A DNA stretch of 64,000 bases from Bradyrhizobium elkanii WSM2783 (GTDB taxonomy: Bacteria; Pseudomonadota; Alphaproteobacteria; Rhizobiales; Xanthobacteraceae): assembly GCF_000472865.1 (NCBI RefSeq), contig NZ_AXAP01000040.1, forward strand, positions 1 to 64,000, given 5' to 3'. Position 1 is the first letter of the stretch, and each line of letters starts with the position of its first letter. The notes below the pieces were generated by a model. The model was not told the DNA's origin and searched no databases. It saw only the letters and a program-made list of their open reading frames with translations. The position numbers and the translations under genes are program-made. Below are positions 25,535 through 34,526 of this stretch, one piece after another.

Positions 25535-26056
25535 CTACGCCGCGCCGTCGCGGATCGGCGGCTGGAACGAGAGCGCGGTGTCCCAGGGGAAGAAGATCCA
25601 GGTGTCCTGCGACACCTCGGTGATGAAGGTGTCCACCAGCGGCCGGCCCTTCGGCTTGGCATAGACCGTGGCAAAATGGGCATCGGGCATCATCTCGCGC
25701 ACCATCTTGCCGGTCTTGCCGGTGTCGACGAGGTCGTCGACGATCAGAAGCCCCTTGCCGGTGCCATTGCCAAGCTTGGCGGTTGCTTCCGAAATGCCCT
25801 TCAGGACCTGAAGGTCGCCCTGTTTGTTGTGGTCGTAGCTCGCGATGCAGACGGTGTCGATCACGCGCACGCCGAGTTCGCGCGCCACGATCGCCGCCGG
25901 CACCAGGCCGCCGCGGGTGATCGCGATCACCGCCTGGAATGGCCCGACCTCATTGAGCCGCCAGGTCAGCGCCCGGCAGTCCCGATGGAACTGGTCCCAG
26001 GACACCGGGAAGGCCTTGCCTGCCCGTTCCTGTGCGCTGAGGTTCGTATCCGCCAT
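25535..26056 (-). CDS. gpt: Xanthine-guanine phosphoribosyltransferase
   Basis: A 173-residue type I phosphoribosyltransferase. The PRPP-binding signature GLLIVDDLVDTGKTGKMV is at about 101-118 and the ITRGGLVPAA loop at about 46-55. It salvages xanthine and guanine (and hypoxanthine) to nucleotides with PRPP. N-terminal VSWDQFHRDCRALTWRL is typical of bacterial Gpt. It lies just downstream of, and co-directional with, the CinA-like gene. Confidence 0.93.
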   Translation of the reverse strand: MADTNLSAQERAGKAFPVSWDQFHRDCRALTWRLNEVGPFQAVIAITRGGLVPAAIVARELGVRVIDTVCIASYDHNKQGDLQVLKGISEATAKLGNGTGKGLLIVDDLVDTGKTGKMVREMMPDAHFATVYAKPKGRPLVDTFITEVSQDTWIFFPWDTALSFQPPIRDGAA

Positions 26057-26086
26057 CTTTCTCTCCGAGAAGTCCGTCTCGCCGCT

Positions 26087-26824
26087 TTAACGCGTCACCT
26101 GCAGGTTCGCCAGCATCTCCTTCACCGCCCCCATTGCGGCGGCGAGCTTGTCCGGATCGCGGGAGCGGACGACCAGATTGGTGTTGGGACGCTGCTCTTC
26201 GTCCATGAACGGATAGCTGCCGATGATGGTGTCGGGATGGGCGATCGCGATCTCCTTTAAGGGTCCGCCGATGTCGCCTTCCCGCGCATTGGCGCGGACC
26301 GAATCAGAAAGCATCCGCACGCCCGATTTCAGGCGCGGCGCGACGATGTCCATCATCGCCTGCATGATGGTCGGTATGCCCGCCATCACGACGACATTGC
26401 CGAGCTTGAAACCGGGCGCGAGGATGGTCGCGCTCTGGATCAGGTCGGCGCCGTCGGGGATCCGCGCCATGCGTAGCCGCGCCTCGTTCAGGTCCTGGTC
26501 GCTCCAGCGCTCGCGGAAGCGCGCTACCACCTCCGGGTGATGATCGATGCCGACGCCGAACGCCTTTGCCACGGCATCGGCGGTGATGTCGTCGTGAGTC
26601 GGGCCGATGCCGCCGGTGGTGAAGACATAGCTATAGCGATGGCGCAGCGCATTCAGGGCTGCGACAATGTCATCCTCGTCGTCGGCGACGACGCGCACTT
26701 CCTTCAGGTCGATGCCGATATTGGTCAGGTATTCGGCAATGAAGCCGATATTCTTGTCCTTGGTCCGGCCGGACAGGATCTCGTCGCCGATCACCAGAAG
26801 GCCAGCCGTGACGATCTCGCTCAT
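26087..26824 (-). CDS. CinA-like molybdopterin-binding domain protein
   Basis: A 245-residue protein carrying only the MoCF_biosynth domain of CinA. Motifs are LVIGDEILSGRTKDKN (about 9-24), FTTGGIGPTHDDITADAVAKA (about 68-88) and VVMAGIPTIMQAM (about 150). Relatives act as ADP-ribose/FAD-type pyrophosphatases; there is no C-terminal PncC deamidase domain. The ATG at 26824 is preferred over an open upstream extension to 27013, since the family starts MSEIVTAGLLVIGDE. Confidence 0.87.
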   Translation of the reverse strand: MSEIVTAGLLVIGDEILSGRTKDKNIGFIAEYLTNIGIDLKEVRVVADDEDDIVAALNALRHRYSYVFTTGGIGPTHDDITADAVAKAFGVGIDHHPEVVARFRERWSDQDLNEARLRMARIPDGADLIQSATILAPGFKLGNVVVMAGIPTIMQAMMDIVAPRLKSGVRMLSDSVRANAREGDIGGPLKEIAIAHPDTIIGSYPFMDEEQRPNTNLVVRSRDPDKLAAAMGAVKEMLANLQVTR

Positions 26825-27051
26825 GGTTTCTTCCTCACCCTTTTCCGCCCCCGGGCCCCGCCGACGCAGCGGCTTGAAGTCGCGGGTCTTTGCTGCCGAA
26901 ATAAGCAGGTGGCAGCCGGTTTTTCGAGCAGCCCCTTGAGACACCCATACCAAATGTCGCCAGCCAATGCATATCCTGCTGGCCCGCCCCTTGCTACCAT
27001 CCCGGCAAGTCATGCACTGTGGCGTATGGTTTCGGAGGACGTTCAGGATTT

Positions 27052-28473
27052 ATGGCAGTTGCATTCGATGAGATGAACGGCCAGGGCGGCACCGAAATCC
27101 GCCAAGCCTACCAGGAGCTCTCCCGCTGGCTGACGGAGACGCCTCCGGATGCGCTGGAATATCGCCGCCAGGAGGCGGAGCTCCTGTTCCGCCGGATCGG
27201 CATTACCTTTGCGGTCTATGGCGACGCCGCAGCCCAGGAGCGGCTGATCCCCTTCGACGTGATCCCCCGCATCCTGTCGGCCAGGGAATGGGCGCTGCTG
27301 GAAAAAGGGCTGAGGCAGCGCGTGCTCGCCCTCAACATGTTCCTGCGCGACATCTATCACGGCCGCGACATCCTGCGCGCCAACATCATCCCGGAAGACA
27401 TGATCTTCCAGAACCCCGTCTTCCGCCCGGAGATGAACGGCCAGGACGTGCCGCACGACGTCTATGTGCATATCGCCGGCATCGATATCATCCGGACCGA
27501 TCCGGAAAACTTCATCGTATTGGAGGACAACGCGCGCACGCCCTCGGGCGTATCCTACATGCTGGAAAACCGCGAGATCATGATGCGGCTGTTTCCGGAC
27601 CTGTTCGCCCGCCACCGCGTCGCGCCGGTCGAGCGCTATCCGGACGAGCTGCTGGCGGCGCTGCGCTCGGTCGCGCCGCGCGGTGCCGCGGCCGAGCCGA
27701 CGGTCGCGCTGATGACGCCCGGCATCTACAATTCCGCCTATTACGAACACTCTTTCCTTGCCGACAAGCTCGGCATCGAGCTGGTCGAAGGGCGCGACCT
27801 CATCGTCAAGAACGATGAAGTCTTCATGCGCACGACCGAGGGATTGAAACGCGTCGACGTGATCTACCGCCGCGTCGACGACGATTTCCTCGATCCCCTC
27901 ACCTTCCGCCCGGACTCCGCGCTCGGCGTGCCCGGGCTGATGTCGGCCTATGCCGCCGGCAATATCACGCTCGCCAACGCAGTCGGGACCGGGATCGCCG
28001 ACGACAAGGCGATCTATTCCTACATGCCCGACATCGTGAGATTCTATCTCTCCGAAGAGCCGATCCTGAAGAACGTGCAGACCTGGCGCTGCCGCGAGCC
28101 TCAGGATCTCGCCTATGTGCTCGACCATCTCGACGACCTCGTGGTGAAGGAAGTGCACGGCTCCGGCGGCTACGGCATGCTGATCGGGCCGGCCGCGACC
28201 AAGGCAACCATCGAGGCGTTCCGCGACAAGCTCAAGCGCGAGCCTGAAGGCTTCATCGCCCAGCCGACATTGGCGCTGTCGACCTGCCCGACCTGCACCG
28301 AGAAGGGACTGGCGCCGCGCCACGTCGATCTGCGCCCGTTCGTGCTGACCGGCAGCGAGCGCGTCACCATCGTGCCGGGCGGACTGACGCGGGTGGCGCT
28401 GAAGGAAGGCTCGCTCGTGGTCAATTCCAGCCAGGGCGGCGGCACCAAGGACACCTGGATACTGGACGAGTAG
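27052..28473 (+). CDS. Circularly permuted type 2 ATP-grasp protein
   Basis: A 473-residue ATP-grasp ligase (formerly DUF404/DUF407). Landmarks are FRRIGITFAVYGD (about 43-55), NMFLRDIYHGRDILR (about 98-112), VLEDNARTPSGVSYMLENR (about 157-175) and the C-terminal KEVHGSGGYGMLIGP (about 366-380) with ERVTIVPGGLTRVAL. It is thought to form amide bonds, ligating amino acids into a peptide product. It is followed 16 bases later by the alpha-E gene and belongs to the conserved Anbu neighbourhood whose peptidase is at 36913. Confidence 0.92.
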   Translation: MAVAFDEMNGQGGTEIRQAYQELSRWLTETPPDALEYRRQEAELLFRRIGITFAVYGDAAAQERLIPFDVIPRILSAREWALLEKGLRQRVLALNMFLRDIYHGRDILRANIIPEDMIFQNPVFRPEMNGQDVPHDVYVHIAGIDIIRTDPENFIVLEDNARTPSGVSYMLENREIMMRLFPDLFARHRVAPVERYPDELLAALRSVAPRGAAAEPTVALMTPGIYNSAYYEHSFLADKLGIELVEGRDLIVKNDEVFMRTTEGLKRVDVIYRRVDDDFLDPLTFRPDSALGVPGLMSAYAAGNITLANAVGTGIADDKAIYSYMPDIVRFYLSEEPILKNVQTWRCREPQDLAYVLDHLDDLVVKEVHGSGGYGMLIGPAATKATIEAFRDKLKREPEGFIAQPTLALSTCPTCTEKGLAPRHVDLRPFVLTGSERVTIVPGGLTRVALKEGSLVVNSSQGGGTKDTWILDE

Positions 28474-28489
28474 AGGGTTTAGCTTTCGC

Positions 28490-29434
28490 ATGCTGTCGCG
28501 CACCGCAGAAAACCTGTACTGGCTCGCCCGCTACGTCGAGCGCGCGGAATATCTCGCCCGCACCATCGACGCCACCTTGCGCGTCACGGCGCTGCCGGCG
28601 GCCTATATCGGCAAGACCAATGAATGGGACTCGGCGCTGCTGACAGCCGGCGTCGGCGAGAGCTTTTACGGCCATTATCAGGAAGCCAACGAGGCCAACG
28701 TCGTCGAATATCTGTCGTTCGCACCGGACAATCCTTCCTCGATCAGGAACTGCATCGAGGCGGCCCGGCTCAATGCGCGCTCGGTGCGGACAGCGCTGAC
28801 CAGCGAGATGTGGGACACCATCAATGCCGCCTGGATCGAGCTGCAGGCGGTGTGGTCGAAGGGCACCGGAAATCGAGAGGATCTGGCAAAGTTCCTGCGC
28901 TTCGTTCAGGAGACGTCACTGCGTTTCGACGGCTCCGCCTATCGGACCATGCTGCGCAACGACGCCTACTGGTTCTCACGGCTGGGCGTGCATCTGGAGC
29001 GCGCCGACAACACTGCCCGCATTCTCGACGTCAAATACCACGTGCTGCTGCCCGAGGAGGAGCATATCGGCGGCCCGCTCGACTATTATCAGTGGACCTC
29101 GATCCTGCGCTCGGTGTCGGCGCTGACGGCCTATCACTGGGTCTACCGCGAGACGCTCAAGCCCTGGCTGATCGCCGACCTCCTGATCCTCAACGACACG
29201 CTGCCGCGGTCGCTGGCAAGCTGCTACGGCAATCTGGTGCGCAATCTCGACCAGATCGGCGTCGCCTATGGCCGCCAGGGCGCCGCCCAGCGCCACGCCC
29301 GCGGCATCCGCAACCGGCTTGAGCACAGCCATATGGACGATATCTTCCAGCACGGCGTGCATGAATTCATCCAGGAGTTCATCGCAGACAATTCACGCCT
29401 GGGTGAGATCATCACCAAGCAATATCTGATTTGA
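28490..29434 (+). CDS. Alpha-E domain-containing protein
   Basis: A 314-residue all-helical alpha-E (formerly DUF403) protein. The N terminus MLSRTAENLYWLARYVERAE is diagnostic. Acidic and Arg residues recur along the helices (LGVHLERADNTARILDVKYH about 165-184). Alpha-E proteins always accompany circularly permuted ATP-grasp proteins and are thought to cooperate in peptide ligation. It begins 16 bases after the ATP-grasp stop. A family B repeat separates it from the transglutaminase. Confidence 0.92.
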   Translation: MLSRTAENLYWLARYVERAEYLARTIDATLRVTALPAAYIGKTNEWDSALLTAGVGESFYGHYQEANEANVVEYLSFAPDNPSSIRNCIEAARLNARSVRTALTSEMWDTINAAWIELQAVWSKGTGNREDLAKFLRFVQETSLRFDGSAYRTMLRNDAYWFSRLGVHLERADNTARILDVKYHVLLPEEEHIGGPLDYYQWTSILRSVSALTAYHWVYRETLKPWLIADLLILNDTLPRSLASCYGNLVRNLDQIGVAYGRQGAAQRHARGIRNRLEHSHMDDIFQHGVHEFIQEFIADNSRLGEIITKQYLI

Positions 29435-29462
29435 TGGGCTAAGATGCCCGCAATCACACGCC

Positions 29463-29554
29463 CGTCATGGCCGGGCTTGTCCCGGCCATCCACGTCTTGC
29501 TATGCCGGCCAAATGACGAGGACGTGGATGCCCGGGACAAGCCCGGGCATGACG
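29463..29554. repeat. Palindromic intergenic repeat, family B
   Basis: CGTCATGGCCGGGCTTGTCC and GGACAAGCCCGGGCATGACG are inverted outer arms, with CCATCCACGTC/GACGTGGATG inside. It lies between two genes of one conserved cluster. Confidence 0.9.
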
Positions 29555-29578
29555 ATCCCAACCTGATGTTGGTACGCC

Positions 29579-30418
29579 ATGCGCCTGCGAATTGCCCATA
29601 CCACGACCTATCGCTACGAGCCCCAGGCTTCCGGCGTGATCCAGATCCTCCGGATGACGCCGACGAGCCATGACGGGCAGTATGTGGCGGACTGGCAGAT
29701 CGACGTCTCGACCGACTCCAGGCTCGACGCGCATGAGGACGCGTTCGGCAATGTCACGCATGTGCTGACCCACGGCCCGCTCGCCGACCTCACCATCCAT
29801 TGCGAGGGGCAGATCGAGACCCACGACACCGGCGGCGTGCTGCGCGGCACCGACGAGCGCTTTCCGCCGAGCCTGTTCCTGCGCTCGACCGCGCTGACCG
29901 AGGTCAATCCGGCGATGGCGGCCCTCACCCGCGAGTCGCGCTCGGAGGCCGATGGCGACGTGCTCGGCTTCCTGCACGCGCTGATGGTGCAGATCTATGA
30001 AGGCATGGCGTTCGACGAGGACCCGACCAACAGCGGCACCACGGCGGCGGAGGCCTTCGCGCTGAAGCGCGGCGTGTGCCAGGACTACGCGCATATCTTC
30101 ATCGCCTGCGCGCGCTCCGGCGGCGTGCCGGCCCGCTTCGTCTCCGGCCACTTCTTCCGTTCCGACGGCACGGTCAACCAGGCCGCCGGCCATGCCTGGG
30201 CGGAAGCCTATGCGCCCGATCTCGGCTGGATCGGTTTCGATGCCGCCAACGGCATCTGCACCACCGATGCCCACGCCCGCGTCGCCGTCGGCCTCGACTA
30301 TCTTGGCGCCGCCCCGGTGCGCGGCACCCGTTATGGCGGCGGCACCGAGACGCTCACCGTCGCAGTCAAGGTCGAGCAGGCCGGCCGTCCCAGCCAGTGG
30401 CAATCGCAGTCGCAGTGA
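29579..30418 (+). CDS. Transglutaminase-like cysteine protease
   Basis: A 279-residue protein of the bacterial transglutaminase superfamily (COG1305 type). The N-terminal beta domain starts MRLRIAHTTTYRYEPQASGV. The catalytic triad is seen as Cys in KRGVCQDYAHIFIACARSGG (about 165), His in AAGHAWAEAYAPDLGW (about 206) and Asp in WIGFDAANG (about 221). It likely acts as a peptidase in the Anbu system. It is the last gene before the interrupting iron-uptake block; Anbu lies 6.5 kb further on. Confidence 0.92.
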   Translation: MRLRIAHTTTYRYEPQASGVIQILRMTPTSHDGQYVADWQIDVSTDSRLDAHEDAFGNVTHVLTHGPLADLTIHCEGQIETHDTGGVLRGTDERFPPSLFLRSTALTEVNPAMAALTRESRSEADGDVLGFLHALMVQIYEGMAFDEDPTNSGTTAAEAFALKRGVCQDYAHIFIACARSGGVPARFVSGHFFRSDGTVNQAAGHAWAEAYAPDLGWIGFDAANGICTTDAHARVAVGLDYLGAAPVRGTRYGGGTETLTVAVKVEQAGRPSQWQSQSQ

Positions 30419-30838
30419 GAGACTCAAGCGGGACTTGATCGATTCGCGTATCACCGAACTGCTCTCGCCCGACCAAGAATTCCCGCAATTCTTGCTGGTC
30501 ATTCCCGACAAGATCGCGGATGCGCGCATCGTAATACCTGCGCGCACGGCGCCGCCGTGTTCCATGCGCAACAGCGAGCGCCAATTGAGCGCGGTTGCAT
30601 CACGGCTCGTCTTCTAGCGCGCGAGCCTGCATTCGAAGGATTCAACAGCGTCGTCGATCAGTTAGCCCACATATTAGAAGTCTTCGAAAAAATTGTTCTG
30701 CCGCGAATTTCGAGCGATTCAAAAACGCGACAACTCGACGCGCGCTGCGTTGACACATAACACGCGTACGGCTGCGATCGTCGCGTGAGGTCAGAACATC
30801 AACTCCACCACGGCGTTCGCCGGATGGGGCACTGACAT
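30419..30838. other. Intergenic region with a probable iron-control element
   Basis: No ORF here has family resemblance, and the region lacks the palindromic repeats that fill most other gaps. It contains the Irr-box-like palindrome at 30673-30689 and a TTGACA at 30750-30755 whose -10 partner (TGCGAT, 17 bases on) is poor. It probably carries the promoter of the TonB-dependent receptor gene. Confidence 0.5.
30673..30689. promoter_or_regulatory. Candidate Irr/ICE iron-control box
   Basis: ATTAGAA-GTC-TTCGAAA matches the palindromic iron-control element as I remember it for Bradyrhizobiaceae (TTTAGAA-N3-TTCTAAA) at 12 of 14 arm positions. It lies about 150 bases upstream of the receptor start. 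Irr would regulate the gene in response to haem/iron status. The consensus is from memory and the distance is rather long. Confidence 0.5.
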
Positions 30839-33244
30839 ATGTATTGGAATACGCACGGCGTTGCGCGCCGTACTATCTCTTTTTCACAACTCACGACTTT
30901 CAAGTGTACCGCAAGCATATTGGCGTTAGGCGGCTTGCTGATCGCCGGCTCGCCGGCGGGGGCGCAGAGCGCGGGGCAATCGGGCGCATCGGCGCTACCG
31001 CCCGTCAATATCGACGCGCCTGCGCAGCGCGCGCAGCGTCCAACCCAAGTCCGGCGCAACACCGCGTCGCGGCGCGATCCTAACCAGCGGCCGAATCAAC
31101 GAGCCGATCATGCGGGGGCACAACAGCAGCAGGCGACGCCCGCACTGGTATCGACGGCGCAGCGCGTCAACGCCGGCACCAACGGCTTCGTCGCAAGCCG
31201 CGCCTCCGGCGCCACCAAGACCGACGCACCGATCATGTCGACGCCAGGCTCGGTCGCCGTCATCACCCGCAGCGAGATGGATGTTCGCCAGGCGCAGAGC
31301 ATCCGCGATCTCCTGCGCTACGCGCCCGGTATCTATTTCAGCAACGATACCGACTTCCGCTTCCAGCCGGTCAAGGCGCGCGGCTTCGACGTCGAGCAAT
31401 ATCTCGACGGCCTGCGCCTGCAGGGCGGGCCGTTCGGTACGCCGCGCGTCGACCCCTACCTGCTCGAGCGCGCCGAGCTCATCACCGGCCCGGCGTCGAT
31501 CCTTTACGGCGCAGCTTCGCCCGGCGGCATTCTCAACCTCGTCAGCAAGCGCCCGACCGAATCTCCCTTCGGCGAGGTCCAGTTGCAGACGGGCACGTTC
31601 GACCGCATCCAGGGCGCGTTCGACGTCGGCGGCCCCGTGGACAAGGACAAGACCCTGCTCTACCGCGTCACCGGCATCGGACTTAGCGCCAACACCCAGG
31701 TCGACAATATCGGCGAAGAGAAATACGCGATCGCGCCGGCCTGGACCTGGCGGCCGGATATCGACACCACCATCACCTTCCTCACGAGCTATCGGCAGGA
31801 CCCGAAAGGCGGCGCCTTTGCGCTGCTGCCGATCCAGGGCACGCTGGTGCCGGGCACCTACGGGCAGATTCCCCGGAACTTCTTCGCCGGCGACTTCAAC
31901 TATGAGAGCCTGAAGTACAAGCAGGCGACTATCGGCTACGAATTCGAGCACCGCTTCGACGACATCTTCACGGTGCGGCAGAACGTGCGCTATCTGCACA
32001 ACGAGCTCAACTACATCGAGGTGCAGCCCGGTGCGTTCACGACAACGGGCGCCGGCCCCACCCTTCGCCTGGCCGACGGCCGCACCATCACGCGAAGCTA
32101 TTTCTCGACCAACGAAAACCTCAACACCTTCGCGGCAGACAACCAGCTTCAGGCCAAGTTCAACATGGGCCCGTTGCAGCACACCGTGCTCGCCGGCTTC
32201 GACTATCAGCGCTTCGACTTCAACAACCTGGCGCGCTACGCTCCCACCAACACGCTCAACATCCTGGCGCCGAACTACACCCAGAACATCGCAGTCCCGA
32301 CGTCGGTGTTCCAGAACCTGGATCAGCACCTGGAGCAGCGCGGGGTCTATGTTCAGGATGAGGCGAAGCTCGGGAAGCTGACCGTGCTCGGCGGCATCCG
32401 CTACGACTGGGCCGAAGGCAATACGCTCAATCTCGGCACGCGCGTCCTCAACAATGATGAGAAGTCGAGCGGCCGTATCGGCGCGATCTACAATTTTGAC
32501 GTCGGGATTGCTCCTTACGTCAGCTATTCGACCTCGTTCCAGCCAACCACCGTGGGCTCGCTGCTCAACGGTCAGCCCTACAAGCCGACCATCGGCGAGC
32601 AGATCGAGGCCGGCGTCAAGTACCAGCCGGTGGGCTACAACCTGATGTTCACCGCCGCGGTCTATGACCTGAAGCAGCAGAACGTGGTGAGCGCGATTGC
32701 CGGACCTGGCATCCCGCCCAACTCAAACGCCCAGGTCGGCGAGGTCACCTCGCGCGGCTTCGAGGGATCGGTGGTCGGAAGTCCCCTGCCCGGCTTGAGC
32801 CTGCGCGGGCAATACTCCTACCTCGACAACCGGATCTCCGCGCCACTGGACGTCAATTACGGCAAGGTACTCGCCAACACGCCGATGCACACGGCCTCGC
32901 TATGGGCCAACTACGTCGTGCAGGATGGTCCGGCGGTCGGCTTCGGCTTCGGCGGCGGTGTCCGCTACATGAGCGAGATGTACACGACCAACGCCAACAA
33001 TCTCACGGTGCCGACTATCGTCGCAAACAGCCCCGCGCTGGCCAACATCATTCCCGCCAGCACGACCTTTGACGCGGCCCTGTCCTATGATTTCGGGATG
33101 CGGTTCAAGGAGTGGAGGGGATTGAGCGCGGCGGTGAACATCAATAACGTGTTCGACAACAGCTACGTCTCGATCTGCACGGCGGCGGGCTGCCGCTGGG
33201 CGGTCGGTCGCACGGTGCTGGGGACATTGACCTACCGGTGGTAA
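30839..33244 (+). CDS. TonB-dependent siderophore receptor (ferrichrome-type)
   Basis: An 801-residue outer-membrane receptor. A signal peptide ends about 42 (SPAGAQ), followed by a Pro/Arg-rich linker (about 50-105), the plug domain (about 130-235; ITRSEMDVRQAQSIRDLLRY, RGFDVEQYLDGL, GPASILYGAASPGGILNLVS) and the 22-strand barrel to the C-terminal LTYRW, with a final aromatic residue. There is no N-terminal STN signalling domain, so no FecR/FecI-type surface signalling. It takes up an Fe(III)-siderophore with TonB energy. The PepSY protein follows 5 bases later, the arrangement of fegAB in Bradyrhizobium. Confidence 0.92.
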   Translation: MYWNTHGVARRTISFSQLTTFKCTASILALGGLLIAGSPAGAQSAGQSGASALPPVNIDAPAQRAQRPTQVRRNTASRRDPNQRPNQRADHAGAQQQQATPALVSTAQRVNAGTNGFVASRASGATKTDAPIMSTPGSVAVITRSEMDVRQAQSIRDLLRYAPGIYFSNDTDFRFQPVKARGFDVEQYLDGLRLQGGPFGTPRVDPYLLERAELITGPASILYGAASPGGILNLVSKRPTESPFGEVQLQTGTFDRIQGAFDVGGPVDKDKTLLYRVTGIGLSANTQVDNIGEEKYAIAPAWTWRPDIDTTITFLTSYRQDPKGGAFALLPIQGTLVPGTYGQIPRNFFAGDFNYESLKYKQATIGYEFEHRFDDIFTVRQNVRYLHNELNYIEVQPGAFTTTGAGPTLRLADGRTITRSYFSTNENLNTFAADNQLQAKFNMGPLQHTVLAGFDYQRFDFNNLARYAPTNTLNILAPNYTQNIAVPTSVFQNLDQHLEQRGVYVQDEAKLGKLTVLGGIRYDWAEGNTLNLGTRVLNNDEKSSGRIGAIYNFDVGIAPYVSYSTSFQPTTVGSLLNGQPYKPTIGEQIEAGVKYQPVGYNLMFTAAVYDLKQQNVVSAIAGPGIPPNSNAQVGEVTSRGFEGSVVGSPLPGLSLRGQYSYLDNRISAPLDVNYGKVLANTPMHTASLWANYVVQDGPAVGFGFGGGVRYMSEMYTTNANNLTVPTIVANSPALANIIPASTTFDAALSYDFGMRFKEWRGLSAAVNINNVFDNSYVSICTAAGCRWAVGRTVLGTLTYRW

Positions 33245-33248
33245 TGGG

Positions 33249-34412
33249 ATGACTGCGCAATCCGTGAAATGGTGGTCGCTGGTCCATAAATGGACCAGCC
33301 TCATCTGCACGCTGTTCATGCTGATGCTGTGCATCACCGGGCTGCCGCTGATCTTTCACGACGAAATCGATGAACTTTTCGAGCCGGAAATTGCCGCGCG
33401 AGATTTTCCACCCAACACGCCCGAAGCCCCGCTAAGCAGGCTGATCGAGGCAGCGAAGGCGCGCTTCCCGGAACGCTATATCCAGGTCCTGAACTGGGAC
33501 GATGACCACGCCAATGTCGTCAATGTCTTTCTGTCCGATGTTCCGACCCCACCGCCAGGACAGCGGTTCTTGAAGCTGTCCTTCGATTCGCGGACCGCCG
33601 AGATTCTCGGAGAAGACGCGCAGCAAGGCGGCCTGATGCGGACCATCCGCATCTTCCACCGCGACATGCTGATGGGATTGCCGGGCGAGTTGTTCCTCGG
33701 CGTCATGGGCTTGTTGTTCGTGACCGCCGTCGTCTCCGGCGTCATGCTCTACGCGCCATTCATGCGGCGGCTCGATTTCGGCGAGGTGCGACGCGCCCGC
33801 GCGCGACGGATCAAATGGCTCGACCTGCACAATCTGATCGGCGCGGTGACGCTGGTGTGGGCGTTCGCCGTCGGCCTCACCGGCGTCATCAACACCATAT
33901 CGCTGCCGCTGTTCAACGCCTGGCGTGCGCAGGTGATGCCGGAATTGATCGCGCCGCATCTTGGCAAGCCGCCGCTTTCGAAATTCGCCTCCATCGATGA
34001 CGTCGTTGTCACGGCGCGCCAGGCGCTCGGCGACAACACGCCCGTCAGCCTCGTGCTGCCAACCGAAGCGCGATTCGGCACGCCGCGCCACTTCATCGTC
34101 TGGACCAAGGGGACGACGCCGATCACCTCGCGCCTGTTCACGCCGGTGCTCATCGATGCCGAGACCGCGCAACTCGTCACCGCAAAGGGATTGCCGTGGT
34201 ACCTGCGGACGCTGCAGGTGTCGCGCCCGCTCCATTTCGGCGATTACGGCGGCCTGCCGCTCAAGATCATCTGGGCGCTGCTCGATCTCGCGACCATCGT
34301 CGTGCTGGCGAGCGGCATCTATCTCTGGCTCAGCAAACGCAAGCCCGCCCGCGCCGTCTCGGCGGTCTCGCCCCGGCCGGCTGTCGCGGCGACATCCGGG
34401 CTTCCCTCGTGA
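33249..34412 (+). CDS. PepSY-associated transmembrane protein (FegB-like, iron uptake)
   Basis: A 387-residue inner-membrane protein of the PepSY_TM family. Four hydrophobic segments are visible: about 17-38 (LICTLFMLMLCITGLPLIF), 138-160 (ELFLGVMGLLFVTAVVSGVM), 192-215 (LIGAVTLVWAFAVGLTGVIN) and 340-362. Histidines near membrane faces (WSLVHKWTS, IFHRDMLMG, LDLHNLIGA) could bind haem. Such proteins often pair with siderophore receptors and are thought to reduce Fe(III)-siderophores in the periplasm. The start is 5 bases after the receptor stop, so the pair is an operon. Confidence 0.9.
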   Translation: MTAQSVKWWSLVHKWTSLICTLFMLMLCITGLPLIFHDEIDELFEPEIAARDFPPNTPEAPLSRLIEAAKARFPERYIQVLNWDDDHANVVNVFLSDVPTPPPGQRFLKLSFDSRTAEILGEDAQQGGLMRTIRIFHRDMLMGLPGELFLGVMGLLFVTAVVSGVMLYAPFMRRLDFGEVRRARARRIKWLDLHNLIGAVTLVWAFAVGLTGVINTISLPLFNAWRAQVMPELIAPHLGKPPLSKFASIDDVVVTARQALGDNTPVSLVLPTEARFGTPRHFIVWTKGTTPITSRLFTPVLIDAETAQLVTAKGLPWYLRTLQVSRPLHFGDYGGLPLKIIWALLDLATIVVLASGIYLWLSKRKPARAVSAVSPRPAVAATSGLPS

Positions 34413-34526
34413 AACGGCGGCATCACGTTACAACCGTAATCGAGAGCGATCTCGCTGAAACCATGCGGTAGCGCCGCGTCTCCATTCTCTCGTGCGACAC
34501 CTTTGCCGCAAGAGAGATCGAGACAG

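Noticed and set aside
30192..30617. ORF running from inside the transglutaminase gene into the following gap, and an antisense ORF 30366-30584
   Set aside because: Both overlap the end of a well-supported gene in another frame and have no recognised motif; the gap is better explained as the receptor's upstream region.
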